Positions 9,797 through 18,627 of a stretch of DNA of 64,000 nt are shown piece after piece. The stretch comes from Lactobacillus kimbladii (GTDB taxonomy: Bacteria; Bacillota; Bacilli; Lactobacillales; Lactobacillaceae). The DNA lies in the NCBI RefSeq assembly GCF_000970755.1, contig NZ_KQ034007.1:1947491-2011490 (forward strand), written 5' to 3'. The position numbers and the translations under genes were made by a program. The first letter of the stretch is position 1; every line of letters starts with the position of its first letter. A model generated the notes under the pieces. That model made no database searches. It saw only the letters and a program-made list of their open reading frames with translations, and had not been told where the DNA came from.

Positions 9797-9950
9797 GAAT
9801 TATATTTATAGTATCTTTATTATCATTTTTAATTAATATATTGATGATTTATTATGATTTTTGACCAAAATCATCAGAACATAGACATCTTTTGAAAAGC
9901 ATATTACTTGCCCAGCTTTTTAGGTTGGGGTTTTCTTTAAAGAATTATAT

Positions 9951-10841
9951 TTAGAAATCAAATTTGATACTTTGCCTTAAATTTGCCGTTATTTTTTTAA
10001 CTAACGGATCGTTCTCCCTTAAAGATGAGTATGCTAATCCATATGAAAAATCATCATAGTAATTTAGTTGCCGGTAACTGATCCCTTTTTGAGTAGGATC
10101 AATCGCAAAATTAGGAATAATCGCTACCACCCTTTCCGTTGACAAGACGTAATTGTACATCAAAAAGTAGTTATCAACTGCTTTAATATTTTTCTTCTCA
10201 AGTTTTTGATAAAGAAGTTGATTAAGTTTAAAAAGACTAGGATAAGTTTGATCTGTGAATAAAACTAATACTCTATAACTTTTAAGTTCATCTAAGTTTA
10301 CTATTTTTTTAAAATGTAATTTGCTATTAGAATTAAACATCAGTAAAAACTTTCCCGATAGTAATTGGTTAAAGCTTATTCCTACAGCATTATTAACAAG
10401 ATCACTAGAAAGTAGTGCCATATCAATTTTACTATTAGCAATTTGAGAAACATAGTTTCCTAAATAATTAATAATGAAATTGAAACTTGTTGGTTCAAAT
10501 CCCTTTAAAAAGTCTGCTAAAAAGATGCTTTCAAAAGGTGAATAATCCAAGCCTATTTTAATATCACGGAAAGACTTTTCTTTGTGAATATTTTTAATAT
10601 TAGCAATTGCAGCATCTTTTTCCTTGAGAATATTGAGGGCAACATTGTAAAAATAGATACCATCAGTTGTCAACGCGATTTGATGGGGATTACGAACAAG
10701 AAGTTGGGTTTTTAATTCTTTTTCCAAGTCATTGATATTTTTGGAAATTGCAGGTTGAGAAAAATTAAGTTTGCGAGCTGCAATCGTGAAACTTAAATTG
10801 TCACTGACAGTGATAAAACAACGAAGTTGGGTAAAATTCAT
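9951..10841 (-). CDS. LysR-family regulator, copy 1
   Basis: A 296-residue LysR-type regulator. The N-terminal winged helix-turn-helix (residues about 3-60: FTIAARKLNFSQPAISK) is typical, and the rest is the periplasmic-binding-like effector domain. It diverges from the flavoprotein gene at 10944 with a 102-base shared intergenic region, the usual layout for a LysR protein that controls its divergent neighbour and itself. The inducer is unknown. A second LysR gene of similar size sits at 16625 beside the second flavoprotein set. Confidence 0.88.
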   Translation of the reverse strand: MNFTQLRCFITVSDNLSFTIAARKLNFSQPAISKNINDLEKELKTQLLVRNPHQIALTTDGIYFYNVALNILKEKDAAIANIKNIHKEKSFRDIKIGLDYSPFESIFLADFLKGFEPTSFNFIINYLGNYVSQIANSKIDMALLSSDLVNNAVGISFNQLLSGKFLLMFNSNSKLHFKKIVNLDELKSYRVLVLFTDQTYPSLFKLNQLLYQKLEKKNIKAVDNYFLMYNYVLSTERVVAIIPNFAIDPTQKGISYRQLNYYDDFSYGLAYSSLRENDPLVKKITANLRQSIKFDF

Positions 10842-10943
10842 TTTACTATTCCTCTTAGTGATAACTTATTCCAAACTATAAAAGTCAGTTCTATATTCTG
10901 CAGTCTATCATTAACTTAAAGAATAAAAGAAAGGATATTTGAA

Positions 10944-12383
10944 ATGTTGGATAATTATGATGTAGTCATTATAGGTGGTGGCCTGTCTGGATTTGCTGCA
11001 GCCACTGAAGCTGCTGATAAAAACCTGAAAACCCTTCTTGTAGAAAAGGGCCATACTACTGGTGGAACAGGCAACTATGTTGAAGGGATTTTTGCTGTCC
11101 AATCGCAAATGCAAAAAGAAGCAGGGATCGACATTAAGCCTGAAGACATCCTCCAAACCGAACTAGAATACTCACATTATGAAGCTAATGGATTAATCTG
11201 GAAAAAATATATTGAACATTCTGCTGAAAATGTCAGCTGGTTACAAAAACATGGCGTAAAATTTAAAGGTGTCGTTAACATGGGCACTGGCTTTGCCACA
11301 TGGCATTTATTTGATGGATATGGTGATAAAGCTATTCACAATGGCTTAGAACCTTATATCAAAAGTAAAGACACTGAGATAAAAACTTTAACCAGAGCAA
11401 CTGAAATAAGTCAGACAGAAACAGGAGAATTTAGTCTTAAACTTGTTAACGTTAGCGATAATTCCGAACAAACTGTTTTAGCTAAAAATATTGTTTTGGC
11501 TTCTGGAGGTTATTTAAACAATAAAGAGCTAATGAAACATGCGCATAAATATAATCCTCAAAAAATTGTTGCTGTCAATTCTGGTAAAAGTACAGGTGAC
11601 GGTCTAAAATTGGCCTGGTCACTTGGTGCACGTAAATTTTTCACCGGAATGACAATGAATTTTGGTGGACAAATTTATGATGAAACTAATCAAGTACCTG
11701 CTTATGAACTATCTGATTGGAACTTAGGCAGTGCTGTCTGTGATGAACCCGTTTTATGGGTTAACGAAAATGGCGATCGTTTCGTTAATGAATATGCATG
11801 TGTAACAAATTGGGCCAATGAAGGGAATTCTATGTTACGTCAAGATCGGATTTTTGCGATTTTTGATCAAAAGACAATCGATGATTTTACTAATAAACAG
11901 TTTCCTCTTGATTTACATCCATTTTATGAATTACCTAACTATCCCAACTTGAAAAAAGAAATTAAAACTGCCTTAGACAAAAAACTCAGTTTTATAACTA
12001 AAAGTGATACAATATCTGACTTAGCAGAAAAATTAAATACTCCTAATCTTCAAACAAGTATTGCAAGATACAATCATTTTTCAGAAACTGGAAGTGATAA
12101 TGACTTCGGTAAATCTGCAGAATATTTGCTACCGGTCAAAGAAGGTCCATTTTATGCTTTGGAAATGCAAGTTGGAGCCTTTACAACAGGTGATGGTTTA
12201 AAAGTTAACCTGAAAAACGAAGTTATTGATACTAATGGCAAAGCTATAAAACACTTATATGCTGTCGGAAGCGATGGTTCTGGCGTTATTTATGGAGATA
12301 CATATGGTGTCGAAGTTAGCGGTACACACGCAGGTTACTGTATCTATTCTGCAAGAAATGCAATTAACGATATTGTTAAATAA
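10944..12383 (+). CDS. FAD-binding reductase-like flavoprotein (fumarate-reductase/urocanate-reductase family), copy 1
   Basis: A 479-residue FAD_binding_2 protein with no signal peptide. The N-terminal dinucleotide fold (DVVIIGGGLSGFAAATEA), the central NENGDRFVNE segment with the family's active-site arginine, and a C-terminal FAD contact region are present. It carries no heme, FMN-binding or NADH:flavin domain, so the electron donor must be separate. The usual fumarate-binding HHTMGG segment is replaced by GAFTTGDG and the C-terminal NRLGG-type motif is absent, so fumarate is unlikely as substrate. It starts after AAAGGA, diverges from LysR copy 1 and ends at a two-way terminator. Confidence 0.82.
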   Translation: MLDNYDVVIIGGGLSGFAAATEAADKNLKTLLVEKGHTTGGTGNYVEGIFAVQSQMQKEAGIDIKPEDILQTELEYSHYEANGLIWKKYIEHSAENVSWLQKHGVKFKGVVNMGTGFATWHLFDGYGDKAIHNGLEPYIKSKDTEIKTLTRATEISQTETGEFSLKLVNVSDNSEQTVLAKNIVLASGGYLNNKELMKHAHKYNPQKIVAVNSGKSTGDGLKLAWSLGARKFFTGMTMNFGGQIYDETNQVPAYELSDWNLGSAVCDEPVLWVNENGDRFVNEYACVTNWANEGNSMLRQDRIFAIFDQKTIDDFTNKQFPLDLHPFYELPNYPNLKKEIKTALDKKLSFITKSDTISDLAEKLNTPNLQTSIARYNHFSETGSDNDFGKSAEYLLPVKEGPFYALEMQVGAFTTGDGLKVNLKNEVIDTNGKAIKHLYAVGSDGSGVIYGDTYGVEVSGTHAGYCIYSARNAINDIVK

Positions 12384-12404
12384 ATCAGAAATCACCCATT
12401 TAAC

Positions 12405-12452
12405 AAAAGAGGGATTGATCAGTACGGTAGATTACTGAACAATCCCTTTTAT
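12405..12452. terminator. Bidirectional terminator between flavoprotein 1 and MFS 1
   Basis: An interrupted stem (AAAGAGGGATTG...CAATCCCTTTT) with A and T runs on its two sides lies between two convergent genes. Confidence 0.8.
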
Positions 12453-12457
12453 TCTAC

Positions 12458-13696
12458 TTATATTCTTACTTTGTGATAGCCCCAAAAGAGTACTGATAGC
12501 ATTATTATTAACAAAATGATTCCTAAAATAAAAACCATGTTCCAGTTTAATGAAAGTTCATAAACTAGACTAACTGCTGGTACTGCAAAGGCTCCGACTA
12601 AATAAGTAATAGAATTAATACATGAATATCCTGCCGCAAAGTCTTTACCTAAAATATCTTTTGCAAAAATCTGCTCTCCCGGCCCATAAATATCTGTCAA
12701 GATGTCAGCGCCAATGGCACTAACTAGGGCAAAAATTGGCTCATGTTTAACTGTTGCCAGAATCAGAAGAGGAAATGTACATAAACCCAAAAATAACCAA
12801 ACTGGCAGAGACTTGGCTCCACCAAATTTTTCGGTAGTGATGGCAAACACTGGTGTAACTAGAATATCAATTCCTGTCATAATTGTTTCCATTAAGCCTC
12901 CTATTGCTGCGCCAAAACCAACTTTAACCGCATAAGTAGGAAAAAGCTGATTCATGTTTGAAGCAAAAGTAATTGCAATGAAGAAAATCAATGTGAGTAT
13001 AAATGGTTGCGAGAGCCAAAGCTTTTTCAACCGCTTTGAATTATTTACAGTTTTACTATTAGTATTTCTTTTTGAACACTTATCAAAACCGTACGGCTTT
13101 AGACCTACATCCTGAGGCTTGGCTTTCATTATTAACGAGCAAGGTATTCCTAAAATTAATGTCAACCAAGACAACATAAACATTGTTTGTCTCCAACCTG
13201 CAATAGAGATTAGATAAGTTAAAACTGGTGTCATAATCAACAAATAAATGGTGGAAACAAATGAGCCCATTTTAAAAGCCAAATTTTTTCTACTAACAAA
13301 CCAATTATTGAGGACAATACCTTGAACAACGGTTCCACAGGTCGCACTACATATGCCAACAATAACGGCAAGAATATATAATTCCCAAACTTGAGTGATA
13401 TGTGAAAAATACCAAATACTGAGTGAGCCTACAACTATTGCTGTCAAAGTTATTTTACTTAAACTGATTTTAGCAATTATTTTATTAATTAATGGCAGCA
13501 TTGCCGCAATGGAAAAACTAATTAACGTATAATAAAGTGAAACAATTGACATTCTACTATTTAGAGAATGAACTAAAGGGTTTAGGAAAAGACTAAATAA
13601 CAAAGTGTAGGTATATTCCAGCAAACTCATCAGTAAGCCTGAAGCAATAATAATTATCCACGGGTATGTTTTTTGTAATTTTGTTATTTTTGTCAT
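12458..13696 (-). CDS. MFS transporter, OFA-like, copy 1
   Basis: A 412-residue integral membrane protein with about 12 hydrophobic segments and the MFS mid-loop, including the NNWFVSRKNLAFK segment seen in monocarboxylate and oxalate/formate-type carriers. It is clearly paralogous to the carrier at 15233-16486 (shared NNWFV.RKN, GEQIFAKDILGKDF, WLFL). It is the last gene of a minus-strand set MFS2-flavoprotein2-MFS1. The context suggests import of an organic acid substrate or exchange with the reduced product; the substrate is not known. Confidence 0.85.
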   Translation of the reverse strand: MTKITKLQKTYPWIIIIASGLLMSLLEYTYTLLFSLFLNPLVHSLNSRMSIVSLYYTLISFSIAAMLPLINKIIAKISLSKITLTAIVVGSLSIWYFSHITQVWELYILAVIVGICSATCGTVVQGIVLNNWFVSRKNLAFKMGSFVSTIYLLIMTPVLTYLISIAGWRQTMFMLSWLTLILGIPCSLIMKAKPQDVGLKPYGFDKCSKRNTNSKTVNNSKRLKKLWLSQPFILTLIFFIAITFASNMNQLFPTYAVKVGFGAAIGGLMETIMTGIDILVTPVFAITTEKFGGAKSLPVWLFLGLCTFPLLILATVKHEPIFALVSAIGADILTDIYGPGEQIFAKDILGKDFAAGYSCINSITYLVGAFAVPAVSLVYELSLNWNMVFILGIILLIIMLSVLFWGYHKVRI

Positions 13697-13735
13697 TTTT
13701 CAACTAAACAATTATTGAACTTTTTAAAAGTCTAA

Positions 13736-15223
13736 TTAATTATTACAAGCAGCTTGTTGCCCAGCTAGTCTGCCAAAAGTCTGAGCATGGCTGCAAGTTA
13801 AACCGGGAACATGGTCTGGATATGAACCCCAGAAAAAGCCGCCACTGGCATTACCAGCTGCGTACAAATGAGGAATCGCTTCTCCTATTTTATTAAGTAC
13901 TTGCATCTTAGTATTAACTCTCAAACCATCAAGTGTTGCTAACAACCGGCCACCATAAACTGCTCCGTAAAAGGCACCTTCTTTAATTGGTAAAAGTCTG
14001 AAATCTTCTTTACCAAATTCGGTGTCCTTACCTTCTGCACACATTTTATTATAATTATCCACGCTGGCCTTTAAATTTTCTACCGGAAGGTTCAATTTTT
14101 CAGCTAATTCTTCGATTGTAGAAGCTTTTTGTATAAAACCTTCTTTAATCCTAGTTGCAATTTCTTGCTTATTTTCTTCAGTATTGTAAAAGCCTGGCCA
14201 GTTTAAGCGAGCACAACCCAAAGTATGAAATTTTTGCAAATTATCCATTGTAGCATCATTCCAAATCGCTACTTGTAAATATCCTGGTTGCTTAGTTGCC
14301 CTATTCATATCAAACTCATATGGCGCACTTTCATTTCCTACACGTTCACCATTTAAGTTTAGTTTTAACAATGGATAGCTTCCCATCCAAAAATAGCCGA
14401 CATCTTCCCAAGACTTAACATAATATTCATTTGTATTAGTGCCAACTGGAACTGACCCACGATCAAATATGATTTCTGCAGGTTCTTCATCCCTCCAGGC
14501 ACCAATTTCTAAGGCAGCTACTTGACCTGAACCATCATCTCGTGGACTATCAGAGTATACATTCTTCTTTAGGCCTAATGGATTCCATTTTGCCATTAAG
14601 GCTTCATTTGAACCATAACCACCTGTACAAATAATGACACCCTTTTTAGCTCTAAATTTCTTTACTTCAGAGGTTTTGGTATTTTTGGTTACCACACCGG
14701 TTACCACACCATTTTCAGTAATCAAATGTTCCAACTTAGTTTGCCATAAAAATTCGGCACCAAGTTCCTTGGCTTTTTCAACGACCCACTTACCATAGAA
14801 AACATCTTCATGCTTATCATTTGTAACATCATGTTCAGTTGGAAAAGCCGTGTTAATCAAAGTATGATATTCAGCATCTGGTTGTGCATAAAGATGTGAA
14901 CCATGAGGCTTTAAAACATTATCTTCGAGCCAATCAACAGTTTCGGCACTATTATTAACCCACTTCCACAATAATTTTTGATCTACATTATCTTGAGCAA
15001 ATGCTGACAAATAGTTAATTAACTTATACTTGTCAATTTCAATTCCTGCTTTTTTCTGAGCCTTTGTTCCAACAGCTGCAATACTTAAACGGTATAAAAA
15101 GCCCGTACTATTCATTTTATCAATGACTAAAACTTTAGCGCCTTTTTCAGCAGCTGCACAAGCTGCCATACCGCCAGCATTACTTGCACCAACAACAATA
15201 ACATCATATTCGTTCATATTCAT
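13736..15223 (-). CDS. FAD-binding reductase-like flavoprotein, copy 2
   Basis: A 495-residue FAD_binding_2 flavoprotein, related to the one at 10944 but well diverged. The N-terminal FAD motif (DVIVVGASNAGGMAACAAA), the LNGERVGNE segment and the C-terminal SHAQTFGRLAGQQAA FAD contact are visible. The canonical HHTMGG and HGANRLGG fumarate motifs are missing here too. It has no second redox domain and no signal peptide. It lies nine bases after the MFS2 stop and 39 bases before MFS1, so uptake and reduction are probably co-expressed. Confidence 0.82.
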   Translation of the reverse strand: MNMNEYDVIVVGASNAGGMAACAAAEKGAKVLVIDKMNSTGFLYRLSIAAVGTKAQKKAGIEIDKYKLINYLSAFAQDNVDQKLLWKWVNNSAETVDWLEDNVLKPHGSHLYAQPDAEYHTLINTAFPTEHDVTNDKHEDVFYGKWVVEKAKELGAEFLWQTKLEHLITENGVVTGVVTKNTKTSEVKKFRAKKGVIICTGGYGSNEALMAKWNPLGLKKNVYSDSPRDDGSGQVAALEIGAWRDEEPAEIIFDRGSVPVGTNTNEYYVKSWEDVGYFWMGSYPLLKLNLNGERVGNESAPYEFDMNRATKQPGYLQVAIWNDATMDNLQKFHTLGCARLNWPGFYNTEENKQEIATRIKEGFIQKASTIEELAEKLNLPVENLKASVDNYNKMCAEGKDTEFGKEDFRLLPIKEGAFYGAVYGGRLLATLDGLRVNTKMQVLNKIGEAIPHLYAAGNASGGFFWGSYPDHVPGLTCSHAQTFGRLAGQQAACNN

Positions 15224-15232
15224 AATCTCCTC

Positions 15233-16486
15233 CTATTTTGCTAATTTATCTGCTCTTTTTTCACCAATAATAACTGCAAACAGAACTATAACTTCACAGA
15301 TTGCTACAATACCAACAACAATATTCCAATTATGTGTTGCATCAGCAATATTACTCAAAACTGGCGTAGCAAAAGCACTTACTACATATGTAATAGAACT
15401 TGCATAAGAATAACCGGCATCAAAATCTTTGCCTAAAATATCTTTAGCAAAAATTTGTTCTCCTGAGCCCATAATGACAGAAATAGCATCTGCAGGTACT
15501 GCAGCTATCAAAGCCAATGGAATCAGCCTCGTTTGATTTGCAATAATCATCAATACTGGAGCTAGAATTGTCAAAAATAGCCACCAAGGCAAAGCTTTTC
15601 TTCCACCAAAGTGATCACTGGTAACCCCAAATAATGGAGTCATAATCAAATCGGCTACAGTAATGATAGTTGCAATTAAACCACCCACATTTGCGCCAAA
15701 TCCAACACCTTCAGCAAATGACGGCCACAAGGATGTCATATTGCCGGCAAACTCATTGAAACAGAAGAAAATTAAAACAAGAACAAATGAAACTGATAAA
15801 AGTACTTTACCTGTACTGGAATTACTACTTTCTTCCACTTCACTATTATTATTTACTTGATCCAGTTCAGCCTGTGAAGAAACTCCATAAGGCAATAAAT
15901 TCAACTTAGCTGGTTCTACTTTAGTAAACAATGAACACGGAACACCAACAACCAACATAATAATTGCTAATATAATAAAAGCTCTGCGCCAACCATTACT
16001 TTGAATAATTTGAGATGCAACTGGAGTAATAATTGCCAAAAAGATAGTATTAAAGAATGCCCCAGCAGTGAAAGCAAAGTTTTTGCGTTTAACAAACCAA
16101 TTGTTAATAACGACTCCTTGAACTACATAACCGCTGAAACCACAGCAAATACCTACAACTGCCGCCAAAACATAAAAAGCCATCACATTGTTGGCCATGG
16201 AAAATAACCAAGTCGAAGCTGCCGTAACGACAATAGCACCTAATAAGATTAATGAAACGTTAACTTTGTGAATAAATTTTCCCACTAGTGTTGTACCAAC
16301 TGCAGTGGCTAAAATTAAAACAGTGTAGTAGTAAGAAACTGAACCTAATTTTCCGCCACCAATAGAATTAGCAAGCGGTGTCAAAAATAGTCCCATTACT
16401 TGTGTAAAAACACCAGAGACTACACCGCAAAGCAAACCAGTAGTAACAATCATCAACCAAGGATATATTTTTTGCTTTTTACTCAT
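15233..16486 (-). CDS. MFS transporter, OFA-like, copy 2
   Basis: A 417-residue carrier with about 12 membrane segments, paralogous to copy 1. I set the start at the ATG at 16486 (MSKKQKIYPWLMI) because AAGGAG sits nine bases upstream; an in-frame extension of 30 residues upstream has no ribosome site and would precede the first membrane helix with a hydrophilic tail. It is the first gene of the set MFS2-flavoprotein2-MFS1 and diverges from LysR copy 2. Confidence 0.85.
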   Translation of the reverse strand: MSKKQKIYPWLMIVTTGLLCGVVSGVFTQVMGLFLTPLANSIGGGKLGSVSYYYTVLILATAVGTTLVGKFIHKVNVSLILLGAIVVTAASTWLFSMANNVMAFYVLAAVVGICCGFSGYVVQGVVINNWFVKRKNFAFTAGAFFNTIFLAIITPVASQIIQSNGWRRAFIILAIIMLVVGVPCSLFTKVEPAKLNLLPYGVSSQAELDQVNNNSEVEESSNSSTGKVLLSVSFVLVLIFFCFNEFAGNMTSLWPSFAEGVGFGANVGGLIATIITVADLIMTPLFGVTSDHFGGRKALPWWLFLTILAPVLMIIANQTRLIPLALIAAVPADAISVIMGSGEQIFAKDILGKDFDAGYSYASSITYVVSAFATPVLSNIADATHNWNIVVGIVAICEVIVLFAVIIGEKRADKLAK

Positions 16487-16562
16487 TTCCTCTATCTCCT
16501 TCTCTAGTTTAATTAAATTTATGGTAGCATGGTGTAAAGCACTTTCAGCAGATAATAAAGAA

Positions 16563-16591
16563 AGCAGCTTTTCCAATTTGGCAAAGCTGCT
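16563..16591. repeat. Inverted repeat in the LysR2/MFS2 intergenic region
   Basis: A perfect 9-bp inverted repeat (AGCAGCTTT / AAAGCTGCT) with an 11-base centre. It lies between divergent genes, 34 bases before the LysR2 start. It could be an operator or a leader hairpin; the sequence does not decide. Confidence 0.5.
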
Positions 16592-16624
16592 AATTTATTT
16601 TTGTTAATGAAATAAGGAAATTAC

Positions 16625-17542
16625 ATGAATACTAATCAACTTAAATATTTTCTATCTTTAGTTCAAACCAGAAATATTACTCAGACTGCAAATCAGTTAT
16701 TTGTGGCCCCTTCAACAGTTTCAAAAAATATTCATAAATTAGAAACCTTCTTAGGGATGAAATTAATAAAACCCGGCCGACGTGGTATTGAACTCACGGC
16801 AAGTGGTGAATTCTTTTATATTAAGGCTAAAAGAATATATGCAGATATCAATGAAACAGTTACAGATATTAAAAACAGCAATTTAAGGGCTACTGAACCT
16901 ATTACAATCGCTTTCACAGGATCACTATTTGAAATTGAATTTTTATCAAAGTTTATTCAAAACCTAGATAGTAAATTGCAGTCCAGAATAAATCTGGAAA
17001 TTTTTGATCCTAATGACGGCAATGATATTTCCACATCATTGATTCAAGGAAAATATGATTTTGTTTTATATCAGAAAGATTTTTTTATAGACAAAAAGGA
17101 AATAAATTTTGAACCGGTTTTTTCAACTGGTCTATCAGTTATTGCTTCTAAAAAGAACCCGATTAGCAAAAATAAATCTTTAAAAATCAAAGATTTATCA
17201 AAACAAGAAGTCTACATTTGGAACTCTATTCCACCTTTACCTTTAATCAATCACTTTAAATTTGAATTAACTCTTAAATATCCTGAATTTGACTTCAAAA
17301 GTATCAGCGATGAAGTAGTATTAGAAATATTTTGTGCCAGTAACAGATGTTTAGGAATCGTTCCGAGTATTCTTTACGACAAGGTCAATGAAAATTTGAA
17401 TTTTATTTTATTGAATTACAATATTTCTTTTGCCAATGGCATTGCCTATCGCAAAGGATATGAAAAAAAGGAATACTTTCAACAAGTTTTCACAGCTTTA
17501 AAGCATGCGGAACTATCTGAAAAAAGCACTTGGATTGACTAG
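16625..17542 (+). CDS. LysR-family regulator, copy 2
   Basis: A 305-residue LysR-type protein with N-terminal helix-turn-helix (ITQTANQLFVAPSTVSKNIHKLE) and a C-terminal effector-binding domain. It diverges from MFS2-flavoprotein2-MFS1 and is followed by the esterase gene on its own strand. The layout repeats that of LysR copy 1 with flavoprotein 1, so it likely controls the divergent set and perhaps the esterase. The effector is not predictable from sequence. Confidence 0.88.
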   Translation: MNTNQLKYFLSLVQTRNITQTANQLFVAPSTVSKNIHKLETFLGMKLIKPGRRGIELTASGEFFYIKAKRIYADINETVTDIKNSNLRATEPITIAFTGSLFEIEFLSKFIQNLDSKLQSRINLEIFDPNDGNDISTSLIQGKYDFVLYQKDFFIDKKEINFEPVFSTGLSVIASKKNPISKNKSLKIKDLSKQEVYIWNSIPPLPLINHFKFELTLKYPEFDFKSISDEVVLEIFCASNRCLGIVPSILYDKVNENLNFILLNYNISFANGIAYRKGYEKKEYFQQVFTALKHAELSEKSTWID

Positions 17543-17671
17543 TTACAGGTTGTGTTTATTTCTTAAAAACGTATTCAATAATCACTTTTAAGTTAATTTA
17601 TGACCTTCTTTTTTACTTATATTGAAGTAAAATATAATACTAAAGCGATTACAAAAAAGGAGAGCTGTAAA

Positions 17672-18568
17672 ATGTCAGAACCTGACTATCGAAAATTAGT
17701 TGAAGAAACACGAAATGCAATTAAAAAAGGTGATGATCAGCGCGATGCTGGATTGCCAACACAAATTCCGGAAGTAGAACGGTTTGATGATATATCCTAT
17801 GGTGAAGATCCTAAATATCAGATACTTGATGTTTATTTACCAAAGAATAAAACTTCTGCTAAATTACCGGTAATCGTAAATATTCACGGTGGCGGCTGGA
17901 TATATGGCACCAAAGAAACCTATCAGTTTTATTGCTTGGCTCTGGCTAAAGAAGGATTTGCCGTAGTTAACGCCAATTATCGTTTAGCACCAGATGTGGT
18001 CTATCCCGGAGAACTGGATGATATCAATCGCGTGTTTCACTGGGTAGCACAAGAGGAAAATGCAACAAAATATCAATTCGATCTAAATAATGTCTTTATT
18101 GTTGGAGACAGTGCAGGTGGCCAAATGGGAGAACAAATTTTAGCAGCTTACACTAACAATGAATACCGCAAGTATTTTGGATATTCAGTACCAAAGTTAA
18201 CAATTAAAGCTGCCGCTTTAAATTGTGGTGCCTACTTCCTAACCGCAATTCCCTCATATACTGGGGCACCAGAAGCCTATTTTCGTCCAGAAATTCGGTT
18301 AAATAAACATGATGAATTAAATGTAGAACAATTTTTAACTCAAGCACTGCCACCGCTTTTCTTAATGACCTGCACAGATGATTTCTTGCGTGATAACGCC
18401 TACATGTTATCAGGCTACCTGAAGGCCAAAAATATTTATCATGAACTTCATTTCTATGGTGATAAGGAACACCCACGGGGCCACGTTTTCCATGTTAATC
18501 AAAAGGATGACTTGGCCAAAAAATGTAATGAAGATGAACTAAACTTCTTCCGTAAATACATCAATTAA
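17672..18568 (+). CDS. Alpha/beta hydrolase, hormone-sensitive-lipase-type esterase
   Basis: A 298-residue HSL-family (alpha/beta hydrolase 3) enzyme. The oxyanion motif HGGGW is at residues 72-76, the nucleophile S147 is in GDSAGG, the acid is likely the Asp in TCTDDF, and the C-terminal His lies in GHVFH. The start at 17672 is chosen because AAGGAG lies ten bases upstream; a longer in-frame start at 17600 adds a tail with no ribosome site. No signal peptide, so it acts in the cytosol. Its place beside reductases and organic-acid carriers suggests it frees acids from esters such as plant phenolic esters, which is inference only. Confidence 0.85.
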   Translation: MSEPDYRKLVEETRNAIKKGDDQRDAGLPTQIPEVERFDDISYGEDPKYQILDVYLPKNKTSAKLPVIVNIHGGGWIYGTKETYQFYCLALAKEGFAVVNANYRLAPDVVYPGELDDINRVFHWVAQEENATKYQFDLNNVFIVGDSAGGQMGEQILAAYTNNEYRKYFGYSVPKLTIKAAALNCGAYFLTAIPSYTGAPEAYFRPEIRLNKHDELNVEQFLTQALPPLFLMTCTDDFLRDNAYMLSGYLKAKNIYHELHFYGDKEHPRGHVFHVNQKDDLAKKCNEDELNFFRKYIN

Positions 18569-18574
18569 CAGCGC

Positions 18575-18610
18575 AAAAAACCGAACTAGTATTGTCTAGT
18601 CCGGTTTTTT
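18575..18610. terminator. Bidirectional terminator, esterase / permease
   Basis: AAAACCGAACTAG pairs with CTAGTCCGGTTTT, flanked by A and T runs, between convergent genes. Confidence 0.85.
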
Positions 18611-18627
18611 ACTGTAAATTTTTAGAG

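Noticed and set aside
9853-9873. Inverted repeat ATGATTTT / AAAATCAT
   Set aside because: AT-rich 8-bp arms occur easily by chance at this composition and no gene start is close.
9909-9937. Hairpin CCCAGC / GTTGGG with T-rich tail
   Set aside because: Short stem with a wobble pair and no upstream plus-strand gene that needs it; dapF already has a stronger terminator.
10944-15223. Calling the two flavoproteins fumarate reductases
   Set aside because: The fumarate-binding His and Arg segments are not present, so only a family-level call is supported.
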